From Megachile rotundata (Eukaryota; Arthropoda; Insecta; Hymenoptera; Megachilidae), in the NCBI RefSeq assembly GCF_050947335.1, contig NC_134991.1:620001-684000 (forward strand): DNA of 64,000 nt, read 5' to 3'. Position 1 is the first letter of the stretch, and the number at the start of each line of letters is the position of its first letter. Below are positions 38,145-52,101 of this stretch, piece after piece. Below the pieces are notes generated by a model that was not told the origin of the DNA, did no database searches, and saw only the letters and a program-made list of their open reading frames with translations. Made by a program: the position numbers and the translations under genes.

Positions 38145-40270
38145 ATCCCAAATGTCGAAGTCCCAAGGCCGAACTCCCAAAGGATGAATTCCCAGAAGGC
38201 CGAAATCCCAAAGCCCGATATCCTAAAGGCCGAAATCCCGAAGGCCGAATTCTCAAATGCCGGAATCTCAAAAGGTCGAAATCCCAAAGGCCGATATCCC
38301 AAAAGCCGAAATCCCAAAGGCCGAAATCCCAAAGGCCGAAATCCCAAATGTCGAAATCCCAAATGCCGAAATCCCACAGGCCGAAATCCCAAAGGACGAA
38401 ATCCCAAATGCCGAAATCCCAAAGGCCGATATCCCAAAGACGGAAATTCCAAAAGCCGAAATCCCAAAGGCCGATATCCCAAAGGCGGAAATTCCAAAGG
38501 CCGAAATCCCAAATGTCGAAATCCCAAGACCGAAATCCCAAAGGATGAATTCCCAAAGTGCCGAAATCCCAAGGGCCGAAATCCCAAAGGTCAAAATTCC
38601 AAAGGCCGAAATCCCAAACGCCGAAATCCCAAAGCCCGAAATCCCAAATGTCGAAGTCCCAAGGCCGAACTCCCAAAGGATGAATTCCCAGAAGGCCGAA
38701 ATCCCAAAGCCCGATATCCTAAAGGCCGAAATCCCGAAGGCCGAATTCTCAAATGCCGGAATCTCAAAAGGTCGAAATCCCAAAGGCCGATATCCCAAAG
38801 GACAAATCCCAAAGGCCGAAATCCCAAAGGTCGAAATCCCAAAGGCCGAAATCCCAAAGGCCGAAATCCCAAAGGCCGAAATCCCAAAGGCCGAAATCCC
38901 AAAGGCCGAAGCCCCAAAGGCCGAAATCCCAAACGCCGAAGTCTCAAACGCCGAAATCCCAAAGACCGATATCCTAAAGCCGGAAACTCCAAATGCCGAA
39001 ATCCCAAAGGCCGAAATCCGGAACGCCGAATTCCCAAATGCCGGAATCTCAAAAGGTCGAAATCCCAAAAGCCGATATCCCAAAGGCGGAAATTCCAAAC
39101 GCCGAAATCCCAAGGCCGAAATCCCAAGGGACGAAATCCCAAAGGCCGTAATCCCAAAGGATTAATTCCCAAAAGGCCGAAATCCCAAAGTCTGAAATTC
39201 CAAAGACCGACATCCCAAATGCCGTAATGCCACAGGCCGAAATCCCAAAGGCCGAAATCCCAAAGGCCGAAATCCCAAAGGCCGAAATTGCAAAGGCCGA
39301 AATCCCAAAAGCCGAAATCCCAAATGTCGAAATTCCAAGGCCGAAATGCCAAAGGATGAATTCCCAAAAGGCCGAAATCCCAAAGGCCGAAATCCCAAAG
39401 GCCGAAATCCCAAAGTCCGAAATCCCAAAGGCCGAAATCCCAAGGGCCGTAATCCCAAAGGCCGGAATCCCAAAGGTCCGAATCCCAAAGGTCGAAATCA
39501 TAAAAAGCCGAAATCCCAAAGGACCAAACCCCAAAGGCCGAATACCCAAATTTCGAAATCTCAAATGTCGAAATCCCAAGGCCGAAATACCAATTGATGA
39601 ATTCCCAAAAGGCCGTAATCCCACAGGCCGAAATCCCACAGGCCGAAATCCCAAAGGCCGAAATCCCAAAGGCCGAAATCCCAAAGGACGAAATCCCAAA
39701 TGCCGAAATCCGAAAGGCCGATATCCTAAAGACGGAAATTCCAAAATCCGAAATCCCAAAGGCCGAAATCCCAAAGGCCGAAGTCCCAAAGGCCGAAATC
39801 CCAAAGGCCGAAAACCCAAATGCCGAAATCCCACAGGCCGAAATCCCAAAGGACGAAATCCCAAAGGACGAAATCCCAAATGCCGAAATCCCAAAGGCCG
39901 ATATCCCAAAGACGGAAATTCCAAAAGCCGAAATCCCAAAGGCCGATATCCCAAAGGCGGAAATTCCAAAGGCCGAAATCCCAAATGTCGAAATCCCAAG
40001 ACCGAAATCCCAAAGGATGAATTCCCAAAGTGCCGAAATCCCAAGGGCCGAAATCCCAAAGGTCAAAATTCCAAAGGCCGAAATCCCAAACGCCGAAATC
40101 CCAAATGTCGAAGTCCCAAGGCCGAACTCCCAAAGGATGAATTCCCAAAAGGCCGAAATCCCAAAGCCCGATATCCTAAAGACCGAAATCCCGAAGGCCG
40201 AATTCTCAAATGCCGGAATCTCAAAAGGTCGAAATCCCAAAGGCCGATATCCCAAAGGACAAATCCCAAA
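38145..40270. repeat. Array 2 nested duplications
   Basis: The segment with GGCCGAACTCCC, GATGAATTCCC, CCCGATATCC and GGAATCTCAAAAGG occurs at 38,145-38,290, 38,641-38,790 and 40,098-40,270. A longer segment, 38,360-38,620, recurs at 39,832-40,092 with a 1,472-bp offset, including CAAAGTGCCG after GATGAATTCC. Confidence 0.84.
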
Positions 40271-42280
40271 GGCCGAAATCCCAAAGGTCGAAATTCCAAG
40301 GGCCGAAATCACAAACGCCCAAATCCCAAGGGCCGTAATCCCAAAGGCCGGAATCCCATAGGTCCGAATCCCAAAGGTCGAAATCCCAAAAAGCCGAAAT
40401 CCCAAAGGACGAAACCCCAAAGGCCGAAATCCCAAGGGCCGAAATCCCAAAGGCTGAAATTCCAATGACCGACATCCCAAAGGCCGTAATCCCACAGGCC
40501 GAAATCCCAAAGGCCGAAATCACAAAGGTCGAAATCCCCAATTCCGATATCCTAAAGGCGGAAATCCCAAAGGTCCAAATCCCAAAGGCCGAGATCCGAA
40601 AGGCCGAAATCACAAATGTCGAAATCCCAAAGGCCGATATCCCAAAGGCGGAAATTCCAAAGGCCGAAATCCCAAAGGCCGAACTCCCAAAGGTCGAAAT
40701 CCCAAGGGCCGATATCCTAAAGGCGGAAATTCCTAATGCCGAAATCCCAAACGCCGAAATCCCAAAGGCCGAAATCCCAAATGTCGAAATCCCAAATGTC
40801 GAAATCCCAAGGCCGCAATACCAATTGATGAATTCCCAAAAGGCCGAAATCCCAAATGTCGAAATCCCAAAGGCTGAAATTCCAAAGACCGACATCGCAA
40901 AGGCCGAAATCCCAAAGGCCGAAATCCCAAATGTCGAAATTCCAAGGCCGGAATCCCAAAGGATGAATTCCCAAAAGGCCGAAATCCCAAAGGCCGAAAT
41001 ACCAAAGGCCGAAATCCCAAAGGCCGAAATACCGTAGGCAGAAATCCCAAAGGCTGAAATCCGATAGGCCGAAGTCCCAAAGGCCGAAATCCCAAAGGCC
41101 GTAATCCCAAAGGCCGGAATACCAAAGGTCCAAATCCCAAAGGTCGAAATCCCAAACGCCGGAATCCCAAAGGTCGAAATTTCAAAGGCCGAAATCCCAA
41201 ATGTCGAAATCCCAATGCCGAAATCCCAATGCCGAAATCCCAATGCCGAAATCCCAAAGGATGACTTCCCAAAAGGCCGAAATCCCAAAGGCCGAAATCG
41301 CAAAGGCTGAAATCCCAAATGTCGAAATGTCAAGGCCGAAATAACAATTGATGAATTCCCAAAAGGCCGAAACCCCAAAGGCCGAAATCCCAAAGGCCGA
41401 TATCCCAAAGGCGGAAATTCCATAGACCGACATCCCAAAGGCCGTAATCCCAAAGGCCGAAATCCGAAAGGCCGAAATCCCAAAGGCCGAAATCCCAAAG
41501 GCCGAAATCCCAAAGGCCGAAATCCCAAAGGCCGAAATCCCAAAGGCCGAAATCCGTAAGGCCGAAATCCAAAGGCCGAAATCCCAAAGGCCAAAATCCC
41601 AAAGGGTTAAATCCCAAAAGGCCGAAATCCCAATGGCCGAAATCCCGAAGGCCGAAATCCCAAGGGCCGAAATCCCAAAGTCTGAAATTCCAAAGACCGA
41701 CATCCCGAAGGCCGTAATCCCACAGGCCGAAATCCAAAATGCCGAAATCCCAAAGGCCGAAATCCCAAAGGCCGAAATCCCGAGGGCCGAATTCCCAAAT
41801 GCCGGAATCTCAAAAGTTCGATATCCCAAAAGCCGATATCCCAAAGGCGGAAATTCCAAAGGCCGAAATCCCAAATGTCGAAATCCCAAAAGATGACTTC
41901 CCAAAAGGCCGAAATCCCAAAGGCCGACATCGCAAAGGCTGAAATCCCAAATGTCGAAATCCCAAATGTCGAAATCCCAAGGCCAAAATACCAATTGATG
42001 AATTCCCAAAAGGCCGTAATCCCAAAGGACGAAATCCCAAAGAACGAAATCCCAAAGGCCGAAATCCCAAAGGGCGAAATCCCAAATGTCGAAATCCCAA
42101 TGCCGAAATACCAGTTGATGAATTCCCAAAAGGCCGAAATCCCAAAGGTCGAACTCCCAAAGGACGAAATCCCAAAGCCCGGATTCCCAAAGCCCGAAAT
42201 CCCAAATGTCGAAATCCCAAGGTCGAAATACCAATTGATGAATTCCCAAAAGTCCGAAATCCCAAAGGTCGAAAACCCAA
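40271..42280. repeat. Array 2 section without a large duplication noticed
   Basis: 15-mers with several CAATTGATGAATTC markers (40,823, 41,346 as AACAATTG, 41,991 and 42,231). Three consecutive short units, CCCAATGCCGAAAT, lie at about 41,211-41,247. Confidence 0.85.
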
Positions 42281-45200
42281 AGGACGAAATCCCAAAGACC
42301 GAAATCCCAAAGGCCAAAATCCCAAAGGATTAATTCCCAAAAGGCCGAAATCCCAAAGGCCGAAATCCCAAAGGCCGAAATTCCAAAAGCCGAAATCCCA
42401 AACGGCGAAATCCCAAAGGCCGAAGTCCCAAAGGTCGAAATCCCAAAGGACGAAATCCCAAAGGCCGAAATCCCAAAAGCCGAAATCCCAAAGTCCGAAA
42501 TCCCAAAGGCCGGAATCCAAAGGGCCGATATCCTAAAGGCGGAAATTCCAAAGGCCGAAATCGCAAAGACCGAAATCCCAAAGGCCGAAATCCCAAAGGC
42601 CGAAATCCCACAAGCCGAAATCCCAAAGTCCGAAATCCCAAAGGCCGGAATGCAAAGGGCCGATATCCTAAAGGCGGAAATTCCAAAGGCCGAAATCGCA
42701 AAGACCGAAATCCCAAAGGCCGAAATCCCAAAGGCCCAAATCCCGAACGCCGAAATCTCAAAGGCCGAAATCCCAAAGGCCGAAATCCCAAATGTCGAAA
42801 TCCCAAAGGATGAATTCCCAAAAGGCTGAAATCCCAAAGGTCAAAATCCCAAAGGCTGAAATCCCAAAGGTCGAAATCCTAAAGGCTGAAATCTCGAAGG
42901 CCGAAATCACAAAGGCTGAAATTCCAAAGACCGACTTCCCAAAGGCCGAAATCCCAGAGGCCGAAATCCCAAGGGCCGGAATCCCAAAAGTCCAAATCCC
43001 AAAGGCCGAAAGCCCAACGGCCGAAATCCTAAAGGACGAAATCCCAAAGGTCCAAACCCCAGAGGTCGAAATCCCAAAAAGCCGTAATCCCAAAGGCCGA
43101 AATCCCAAAGGCTGAAATTCGAAAGACCGACATCCCAAAGGCCGAAATCCCAAAGGCCGAAATCACAAAGGTCGAAATCCCAAATTCCGATATCCTAAAG
43201 GCGGAAATTCCAAAGGCCGAAATCCCAAAGGCCGAAATCCCAAATGCCGAAATCCCAAAGGCCGTAATCCCAAAGGCAAGAATCCCAAACGTCCAAATCC
43301 CACAGGTCGAAATCCCAAAGGCCGGAATCCCGAAGGACGAAATCCCAAAGGACGAAATCCCAAAGTCTGAAATTCCAAAGTCCGACATCCCAAAGGCCGA
43401 TATCCCAAAGACGGAAATTCCAAAAGCCGAAATCCCAAAGGGCGGAATCCCAAAGGCCGAAATCCCAAATGTCGAAATCCCAAGGCCGAAATCCCAAAGG
43501 ATGAATTCCCCAAAGGCTGAAATCCCAAAGGTCACAATCCCAAAGGCCGAAATCCCAAAGGCCGGAATCCCAAAGGCCGGAATCCCAAAGGATCAAATCC
43601 CAAAGGTCGAAATCCCAAAGGCCGAAATCCCAAAGGACGAAATCCCAAAGGCCGAAATCCCAAACGCCGAAATCCCAAAGGCCGAAATCCCAAATGTCGA
43701 AATCCCAAATGTCGAAATCCCAAATGTCGAAATCCCATGGCCGAAATACCAATTGATGAATTCCCAAAAGGCCGAAACCCCAAAGGACGAAATCCCAAAG
43801 GCCGAAATCCCAAAGGCCGAAATCCCAAAGGCCGATATCCCAAAGGCGGAAATTCCAAAGCCCCGAAATCCCAAGGGCCGAAATCCGAAAGGCTGAAATT
43901 CCAAAGACCGACATCCTAAAGGCCGTAATCCCAAAGGCCGAAATCCGAAAGGCCGAAATCCCAAAGGCCGAAATCCCAAAGGCCGAAATCCCAAAGGTCG
44001 ACATCCCAAAGGCGGAAATTCCAAAGGCCGAAATCCCGTATATCGAAATCCCAAGGCCGAAATCCCAAGGGATGAATTCCCAAAAGGCCGAAATCCCAAA
44101 GGCCGAAATCCCAAAGGCCGAAATCCGAAAGGCCGAAATCCCAAAGGCCGAAGTCCCAAAGGCCGAAATTCCGAACGCCGATATCCCAAAGGCCGAAATC
44201 CCAAAGGCCGAAATCCCAAAGGCCGAAATCCCAAAGTCCGAAATCCCAAAGACCGATATCCCAAAGACCGAAATCCCAAAGGATGATTTAACAAAAGGCC
44301 GAAATCCGAATGGTCGAAATCCCAAAGGCCGAAATCCTAAAGGCCGTAATCCCAAAGGCCGAAATCCCAAAGGCCGAAATCCCAAAGGCCGAATTCCCAA
44401 GTGCCGATATCCTAAAGGCGGAAATTCCAAACGCCGAAATCAAAAACGCCGAAATCCCAAAGGCCGAAATCCGAAAGGCCGAAATCCCAAAGGCCGAAAT
44501 CCCAAATGTCGAAATCCCAAAGGATGAATTCCCAAAAGGCTGAAATCCCAAAGGTTAAAATCCCAAAGGCTGAAATCCCAAAGGTCGAAATCCTAAAGGC
44601 TGAAATCTCGAATGCCGAAATCACAAAGGTTGAAATTCCAAAGACCGACTTCCCAAAGGCCGAAATCCCAAAGGCCGAAATCCCAAAGGCCGAAATCCCA
44701 AAGGCCGAAATCCCAAAGGCCGAAATCCCAAAGGCCGTAATCCCAAAGGCCGGAATCCCAAATGCCGAAATCCCAAAGGCCGAAATCCCAAACGACGAAA
44801 TCCCAAAGGCCGAAATCCCAAGGGCCGAAATCCCAAAGGCCGAAATCCCAAAGGCCGATATCCCAAAGGCCGATATCCTAAAGGCGGAAATTCAAAAGGC
44901 CGAAATCCCGAACGCCGAAATCCCAAAGGCCGAAATCCCAAATTTCGAAATCCCAAATGTCGAAATCCCAAGGCCGAAATACCAATTGATGAATACCCAA
45001 AAGGCCGAAATCCCAAAGGACGAAATCCCATAGCCCGAAATCCCAATGGCCGAAATCCCAAAGGGCGAAATCCCAATTGTGAAATCCCAATGCCGAAATA
45101 CCAGCTGATGAACTCCCAAAAGGCCGAAATCCCAAAGGTCGAAATCCCAAAGGACGAAATCCCAAAGCCCGGATTCCTAAAGCCCGAAATCCCAAATGTC

Positions 45201-48200
45201 GAAATCCCAAGGCCGAAATCCCAAAGGTCGAAATCCCAAAGGCCGAAATCAAAAAGTCCGAAATCCCAAAGGCCGAAATCCCAAAGGTCGAAATCCCAAA
45301 TTCCGATATCCTAAAGGCGGAAATTCCAAAGGCCGAAATCCCAAACGCCGAAATCCCAAAGGCCGAAATCCCAAATGTCGAAATCCCATGGCCGAAATAC
45401 CAATTGATGAATTCCCAAAAGGCCGAAACCCCAAAGGACGAAATCCCAAAGGCCGAAATCCCAAAGGCCGAATTCCCAAGTGCCGATATCCTAAAGGCGG
45501 AAATTCCAAACGCCGAAACCCCAAAGGCCGAAATCCCAAAGGCCGAAATCCCAAACGCCGAAATCCGAAAGGCCTAAATCCCAAAGGCCGAAATCCCAAA
45601 GGCCGAAATCCGAAAGGCCGAAATCCCAAAGGCCGAAATCCCAAATGTCGAAATCCCAAGGCCGAAATACCAATTGATGAATTCCCAAAAGGCCGAAATC
45701 CCAAAGGACGAAATCCCAAAGGCCGAAATCCCAAAGGCCGATATCCCAAAGGCGGAAATTCCAAAGGCCGAAATCCCAAAGGCTGAAATCCCGAACGCCG
45801 TAATCTCAAAGGCCGAAATCCCAAAGGCCGAAATCCCAAATTTCGAAATCCCAAAGGATGACTTCCCAAAAGTCTGAAATCCCAAAGATTAAAATCCCAA
45901 AGGCTGAAATCCCAAAGGCCGAAGTCCGAAAGGCCGAAATCCCAAAGGCCGAAATCCCAAAGGCCGAAATCCCAAAGGCCGAAATCTCAAAGGCCGAAAT
46001 CCCAAAGGCCGAAATCCCAAATGCCGAAATCCCAAAGGCTGAAATTACAAAGGAAGAAATCCCAAACGTCGAAATCCCAAGGCCGAAATCCCAAAGGCCG
46101 AAATCCCAAAGGCCGAAATCCCAAAGGCCGAAATCCCGAACGCCGTAATCTCAAAGGCCGAAATCCCAAAGGCCTAAATCCCAAGGGCCGAAATCCCAAG
46201 GGCCGAAATCCCAAAGGATGAATTCCCAAAAGGCTGAAATCCCAAAGATCAAAATCCCAAAGGCTGAAATCCCAAAGGCCGAAATCCCAAAGGCCTAAAT
46301 CCCAAGGGCCTAAATCCCAAGGGCCGAAATCCCAAGGGCCGAAATCCCAAAGGTCGAAATTCCAAGGGCCGAAATTCCAATCGCAAAAATCCCAATGACC
46401 GAAATCCCAAAGGCCGAAATCTCAAAGGCCGAAATCCCAAAGCCCGTAATGCTAAAGGCCGAAATCCAAAAGGTCGAAATCCCAAAGGCCGAAATCCCAA
46501 AGGCCGAAATCCCAAAGGCCGAAATCCCAAAGGCCGAAATCCCAAAGGCCGAAATCCCAAATGTCGAAATCCCAAAGGATGAATTCAAAAAAGCCTGAAA
46601 TCCCAAAGATCAAAATCCCAAAGGCTGAAATCCCAAAGGCCGAAATCCCAAAGGCTCAAATCCCAGGGGCCGATACCCCAGAGGTCGAAATCCCAAAGGC
46701 CGAAATCCCAAAGGCCGAAGTCCCAAACGTCGAAATCTCAAAGGCCGAAATCCCAAAGACTGAGATCCCAAAGGCCGAAATCCAAAGGGCCGAAATCCCA
46801 AAGGCCGAAATCCCAAAGGCCGAAATCCCAAAGGCCGAAATCCCAAATGCTGAGATCCCAAAGGCCGAAGTCCAAAGGGCCGAAACCCCAAAGGCTGAAA
46901 TTTCAAAGACCGACATCCCAAAAGCCGAAATCCCAAAGGCCGAAATCCCAAAAGCCGATATCCCAATGGCCGACATCCCAAAGGCCGAAATCACAAAGGC
47001 CGATATCCTAAAGCCGGAAATTCCAAAGGCCGAAATCCCAAACGCTGAAATCTCAAAGGCCGAAATACCAGACGCCGAAATCCGAAAGGCCGAAATCCCA
47101 AGGGCCGGAATCCCAAAGGCCAAAATCCCAAAGTTCGAAATCCCAAAGGCCGAAATCCCAAAGACTGAGATCCCAAAGGCCGAAATCCAAAGGGCCGAAT
47201 CCCCAAAAGTCCAAATAACAGAGGCCGATATCCTAAAGGCGGAAATTCCAAACGCCGAAATCCTAAACGCCGAAATCCCACAGGCCGAAATCCCAAACGC
47301 CGAAATCCGAAAGGCCTAAATCCCAAAGGCCGAAATCCCAAAAGCCGAAATCCGAAAGGCCGAAATCCCAAAGGCCGAAATCCCAAATGTCGAATTCCCA
47401 AGGCCGAAATACCAATTGATGAATTCCCAAAAGGCCGAAATCCCAAAGGACGAAATCCCAAAGGCCGAAATCCCAAAGGCCGATATCCCAAAGGCGGAAA
47501 TTCCAAAGGCCAAAATCCCAAATGTCGAAATCCCAAGGCCGAAATCCCAAGGGATGAATTCCCAAAAAGCCGAAATCCCAAAGGCAGAAATCCCAAAGGC
47601 CGAAATCCCAAGGGCCGATATCCTAAAGGCGGAAATTCAAAAGGCCGAAATCCCAAAGGCCGAAATCCCAAAGGCCGAAATCCCAAAGGCCGATATCCCA
47701 AAGGCGGAAATTCCAAAAGCCGAAATCCTAAAGGGCGAAATCCCAAAGGCCGAATTCCCAAATGTCGAAATCCCAAAGAATGATTTCCCAAAAGGCCGAA
47801 ATCCGTAAGGCCGAAATCCCAAAGGCCGAAATCCCAAAGGCCGAAATCCCAAAGGCCGAAATCCCAAAGGCCGAAATCCCAAAGGCGTAAATCCAAAAGG
47901 TCGAAATCCCAAAGGCCGAAATCCCAAAGGCCGACATCCCAAAGGCCGATATCCCAAAGGCGAAAATTCCAAATGCCGAAATTCCAAAGGATGATTTCCC
48001 AAAAGGCCGAAATCCGAAAGGTCGAAATCCCAAGGGCCTAAATCCCAAAGGCCTAAATCCCAAAGGCCGAAATCCCAAAGGCCGAAATCCGAAAGGCCGA
48101 AATCCCAAAGGGCGAAATCCCAAAGGCCGAAATCCCAAAGGCCGAAATCCCAAATGTCGAAATCCCAAGGCGGAAATACTAATTGATGAATTCCCAAAAG

Positions 48201-51200
48201 GCCGAAATCCCAAAGGCCGAAGCCCCAAACGTCGAAATCTCAAAGGCCGAAATCCCAAAGACTGAGATCCCAAAGGCCGAAATCCAAAGGGCCGAAATCC
48301 CAAAGGCCGAAATCCCAAAGGCCGAAATCCCAAATGCTGAGATCCCAAAGGCCGAAGTCCAAAGGGCCGAAACCCCAAAGGCTGAAATTTCAAAGACCGA
48401 CATCCCAAAAGCCGTAATCCCAAAGGCCGAAATCCCAAAAGCCGATATCCCAATGGCCGACATCCCAAAGGCCGAAATCACAAAGGCCGATATCCTAAAG
48501 CCGGAAATTCCAAACGCCGAAATCCTAAACGCCGAAATCCCACAGGCCGAAATCCCAAACGCCGAAATCCGAAAGGCCTAAACCCCAAAGGCCGCAATCC
48601 CAAAGGCCGAAATCCGAAAGGCCGAAATCCCAAAGGCCGAAATCCCAAATGTCGAATTCCCAAGGCCGAAATACCAATTGATGAATTCCCAAAAGGCCGA
48701 AATCCCAAAGGACGAAATCCCAAAGGCCGAAATCCCAAAGGCCGATATCCCAAAGGCGGAAATTCCAAAGGCCAAAATCCCAAATGTCAAAATCCCAAGG
48801 CCGAAATCCCAAGGGATGAATTCCCAAAAAGCCGAAATCCCAAAGGCAGAAATCCCAAAGGCCGAAATCCCAAGGGCCGATATCCTAAAGGCGGAAATTC
48901 AAAAGGCCGAAATCCCAAAGGCCGAAATCCCAAAGGCCGAAATCCCAAACGCCGAAATCCGAAAGGCCTAAATCCCAAAGGCCGCAATCCCAAAGGCCGA
49001 AATCCCAAAGGCCTTAATCCAAAAGGTCGAAATCCCAAAGGCCGAAATCCCAAAGGCCGACATCCCAAAGGCCGATATCCCAAAGGCGAAAATTCCAAAT
49101 GCCGAAATTCCAAAGGATGATTTCCCAAAAGGCCGAAATCCGAAAGGTCGAAATCCCAAAGGCCTAAATCCCAAAGGCCGAAATCCAAAAGGCCGAAATC
49201 CGAAAGGCCGAAATCCCAAAGGCCGAAATCCCAAAGGCCGAAATCCCAAAGGCCGAAATCCCAAATGTCGAAATCCCAAGGCGGAAATACCAATTGATGA
49301 ATTCCCAAAAGGCCGAAATCCCAAAGGACGAAGTCCCAAAGGCCGAAATCCCAAAGGCCGAAATCCCAAAGACTGAGATCCCAAAGGCCGAAATCCAAAG
49401 GGCCGAAATCCCAAAGGCCGAAATCCCAAAGGCCGAAATCCCAAATGCTGAGATCCCAAAGGCCGAAGTCCAAAGGGCCGAAACCCCAAAGGCTGAAATT
49501 TCAAAGACCGACATCCCAAAAGCCGAAATCCCAAAGGCCGAAATCCCAAAAGCCGATATCCCAATGGCCGACATCCCAAAGGCCGAAATCACAAAGGCCG
49601 ATATCCTAAAGCCGGAAATTCCAAACGCCGAAATCCTAAACGCCGAAATCCCACAGGCCGAAATCCCAAACGCCGAAATCCGAAAGGCCTAAACCCCAAA
49701 GGCCGCAATCCCAAAGGCCGAAATCCGAAAGGCCGAAATCCCAAAGGCCGAAATCCCAAATGTCGAATTCCCAAGGCCGAAATACCAATTGATGAATTCC
49801 CAAAAGGCCGAAATCCCAAAGGACGAAATCCCAAAGGCCGAAATCCCAAAGGCCGATATCCCAAAGGCGGAAATTCCAAAGGCCAAAATCCCAAATGTCA
49901 AAATCCCAAGGCCGAAATCCCAAGGGATGAATTCCCAAAAAGCCGAAATCCCAAAGGCAGAAATCCCAAAGGCCGAAATCCCAAGGGCCGATATCCTAAA
50001 GGCGGAAATTCAAAAGGCCGAAATCCCAAAGGCCGAAATCCCAAAGGCCGAAATCCCAAACGCCGAAATCCGAAAGGCCTAAATCCCAAAGGCCGCAATC
50101 CCAAAGGCCGAAATCCCAAAGGCCTTAATCCAAAAGGTCGAAATCCCAAAGGCCGAAATCCCAAAGGCCGACATCCCAAAGGCCGATATCCCAAAGGCGA
50201 AAATTCCAAATGCCGAAATTCCAAAGGATGATTTCCCAAAAGGCCGAAATCCGAAAGGTCGAAATCCCAAAGGCCTAAATCCCAAAGGCCGAAATCCAAA
50301 AGGCCGAAATCCGAAAGGCCGAAATCCCAAAGGCCGAAATCCCAAAGGCCGAAATCCCAAAGGCCGAAATCCCAAATGTCGAAATCCCAAGGCGGAAATA
50401 CCAATTGATGAATTCCCAAAAGGCCGAAATCCCAAAGGACGAAATCCCATAGGCCGAAATCCCAAAGGCCGATATCCCAAAGGCGGAAATTCCAAAGGCC
50501 AAAATCCCAAATGTCGAAATACCAAGGCCGAAATCCCAAGGGATGAATTCCCAAAAGGCCGAAATCCCAAAGGCAGAAATCCCAAAGGCCGAAATCCCAA
50601 GGGCCGATATCCTAAAGGCGGAAATTCCAAAGGCCGAAATCCCAAACGCCGAAATCCCAAAGGCTGAAATCCCAAATGTCGAAATCCCAAGGGCCGGAAT
50701 CCCAAGGGCCGAAATCCCAAAGGCCGATATCCCAAAGGCGGAAATTCCGAAGGCCGAAATCCCAAAAGCAGAAATCCCAAAGGCCGAAATCCCAAAGGCT
50801 GAAATCCCGAACGCCGTAATCTCAAAGGCCGAAATCCCAAAGGCCGAAATCCCAAAGGCCGAAATCCCAAATGTCGAAATCCCAAAGGATGAATTCCCAA
50901 AAGGCTGTAATCCCAAAGATCAAAATCCCAAAGGCTGAAATCCCAAAGGCCGAAATCCCAAAGGCCTAAATCCCAAGGGCCGAAATCCCAAGGGCCGAAA
51001 TCCCAAAGGTCGAAATTCCAAGGGCCGAAATCCCAATCGCCCAAATCCCAATGACCGAAATCCCAAAGGCCGAAATCTCAAAGGCCGAAATCCCAAAGCC
51101 CGTAATGCTAAAGGCCGAAATCCCAAAGGCCGAAATCCCAAAGGCTCAAATCCCAGGGGCCGATACCCCAGAGGTCGAAATCCCGAAGGCCGAATTCCCA

Positions 51201-52101
51201 AATGCCGGAATCTCAAAAGGTCGAGATCCCAAAAGTCGATATCGCAAAGACTGAAATTCCAAAGGCCCAAATCCCAAAGGCCGTAATCCCAAAGGCCGGA
51301 ATCCCAACGGCCGAAATCCCAAGGGCCGAAATCCCAAAGGTCGAAATTCCAAGGGCCGAAATCCCAATCGCCCAAATCCCAATGACCGAAATCCCAAAGG
51401 CCGAAATCCCAAATGCTGAGATCCCAAAGGCCGAAGTCCAAAGGGCCGAAACCCCAAAGGCAGAAATTTCAAAGACCGACATCCCAAAGGCCAAAATCCC
51501 AAAGGCCGAAATCCCAAAAGCCGATATCCCAAAGGCGGAAATTCCAAACGCCGATATCCCTAACGGCGATATCCCAAAGGCCGAAATCCCAAAGGCCGAA
51601 GTCCCAAAGGTCGAAATCCCAAAGGCCGAAATCCCAAAAGCCGAAATCCCAAAAGCCGATATCCTAAAGGCGGAAATTCAAAAGGCCGAAATCCCGAACG
51701 CCGAAATCCCAAATGTCGAAATCCCAAGACCGAAATAACAATTGATGAATTCCCAAATGGCCGAAATCCCAAAGGCCGAAATCCCAAAGACCCAAATCCC
51801 GAACGCCGATATCACAAATGCCGAAATCACAAAGGCCGAAGTCCCAAAGGCCGAAATCCCAAAGGCCTAAATCCATAAGGTCGAAATCCCAAAGGCCGAA
51901 ATCCCAAAGGCCGATATCCAAAAGCCGGAGATTCAAAATGCCGAAATCCCAAAGGCTGAAATTCCAAAGGACGAAATCCCAAATGTCGAAATCCCAAGGC
52001 CGATATCCCAAAGGCGGAAATTCCAAAAGCCGACATCCCAAATGCCGGAATCCCAACGGCCGTAATCCCAAAGGCCGGAATCCCAAAGGCCGAAGACCCA
52101 A
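42281..52101. repeat. 9.8-kb higher-order repeat of array 2, copy 1
   Basis: Starts at GGACGAAATCCCAAAGACCG followed by GGATTAATTCCC. Landmarks include CACAAGCCG, GGCAAGAATCCC, ATTGTGAAATCCC near 45,077, CCCAGGGGCC and TCAAATAACAGAGG-type units. It ends with CCGGAGATTC and CCAACGGCCG near 51,920-52,080. Landmarks recur in the same order at offsets starting at 9,821 bp. Confidence 0.88.
47930..50540. repeat. 1,111-bp tandem sub-repeat inside copy 1
   Basis: The landmark AATTGATGAATTC lies at 48,181, 49,292 and 50,403, exactly 1,111 bp apart each time. CTGAGATCCC, CGCAATCCC and CGAAAATTCC also repeat at this spacing (1,126 bp at the left edge). About two and a third copies are present. 1,111 is not a multiple of 15, so the unit contains net single-base changes. 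Confidence 0.88.

Noticed and set aside
35555..38587. 1,010-codon - strand ORF with FGISA repeats, and many other ORFs of 100-600 codons in array 2
   Set aside because: All six frames of the 15-mer are open, and ORFs on both strands and several frames cover the same bases. No start context, domain or termination pattern singles one out.
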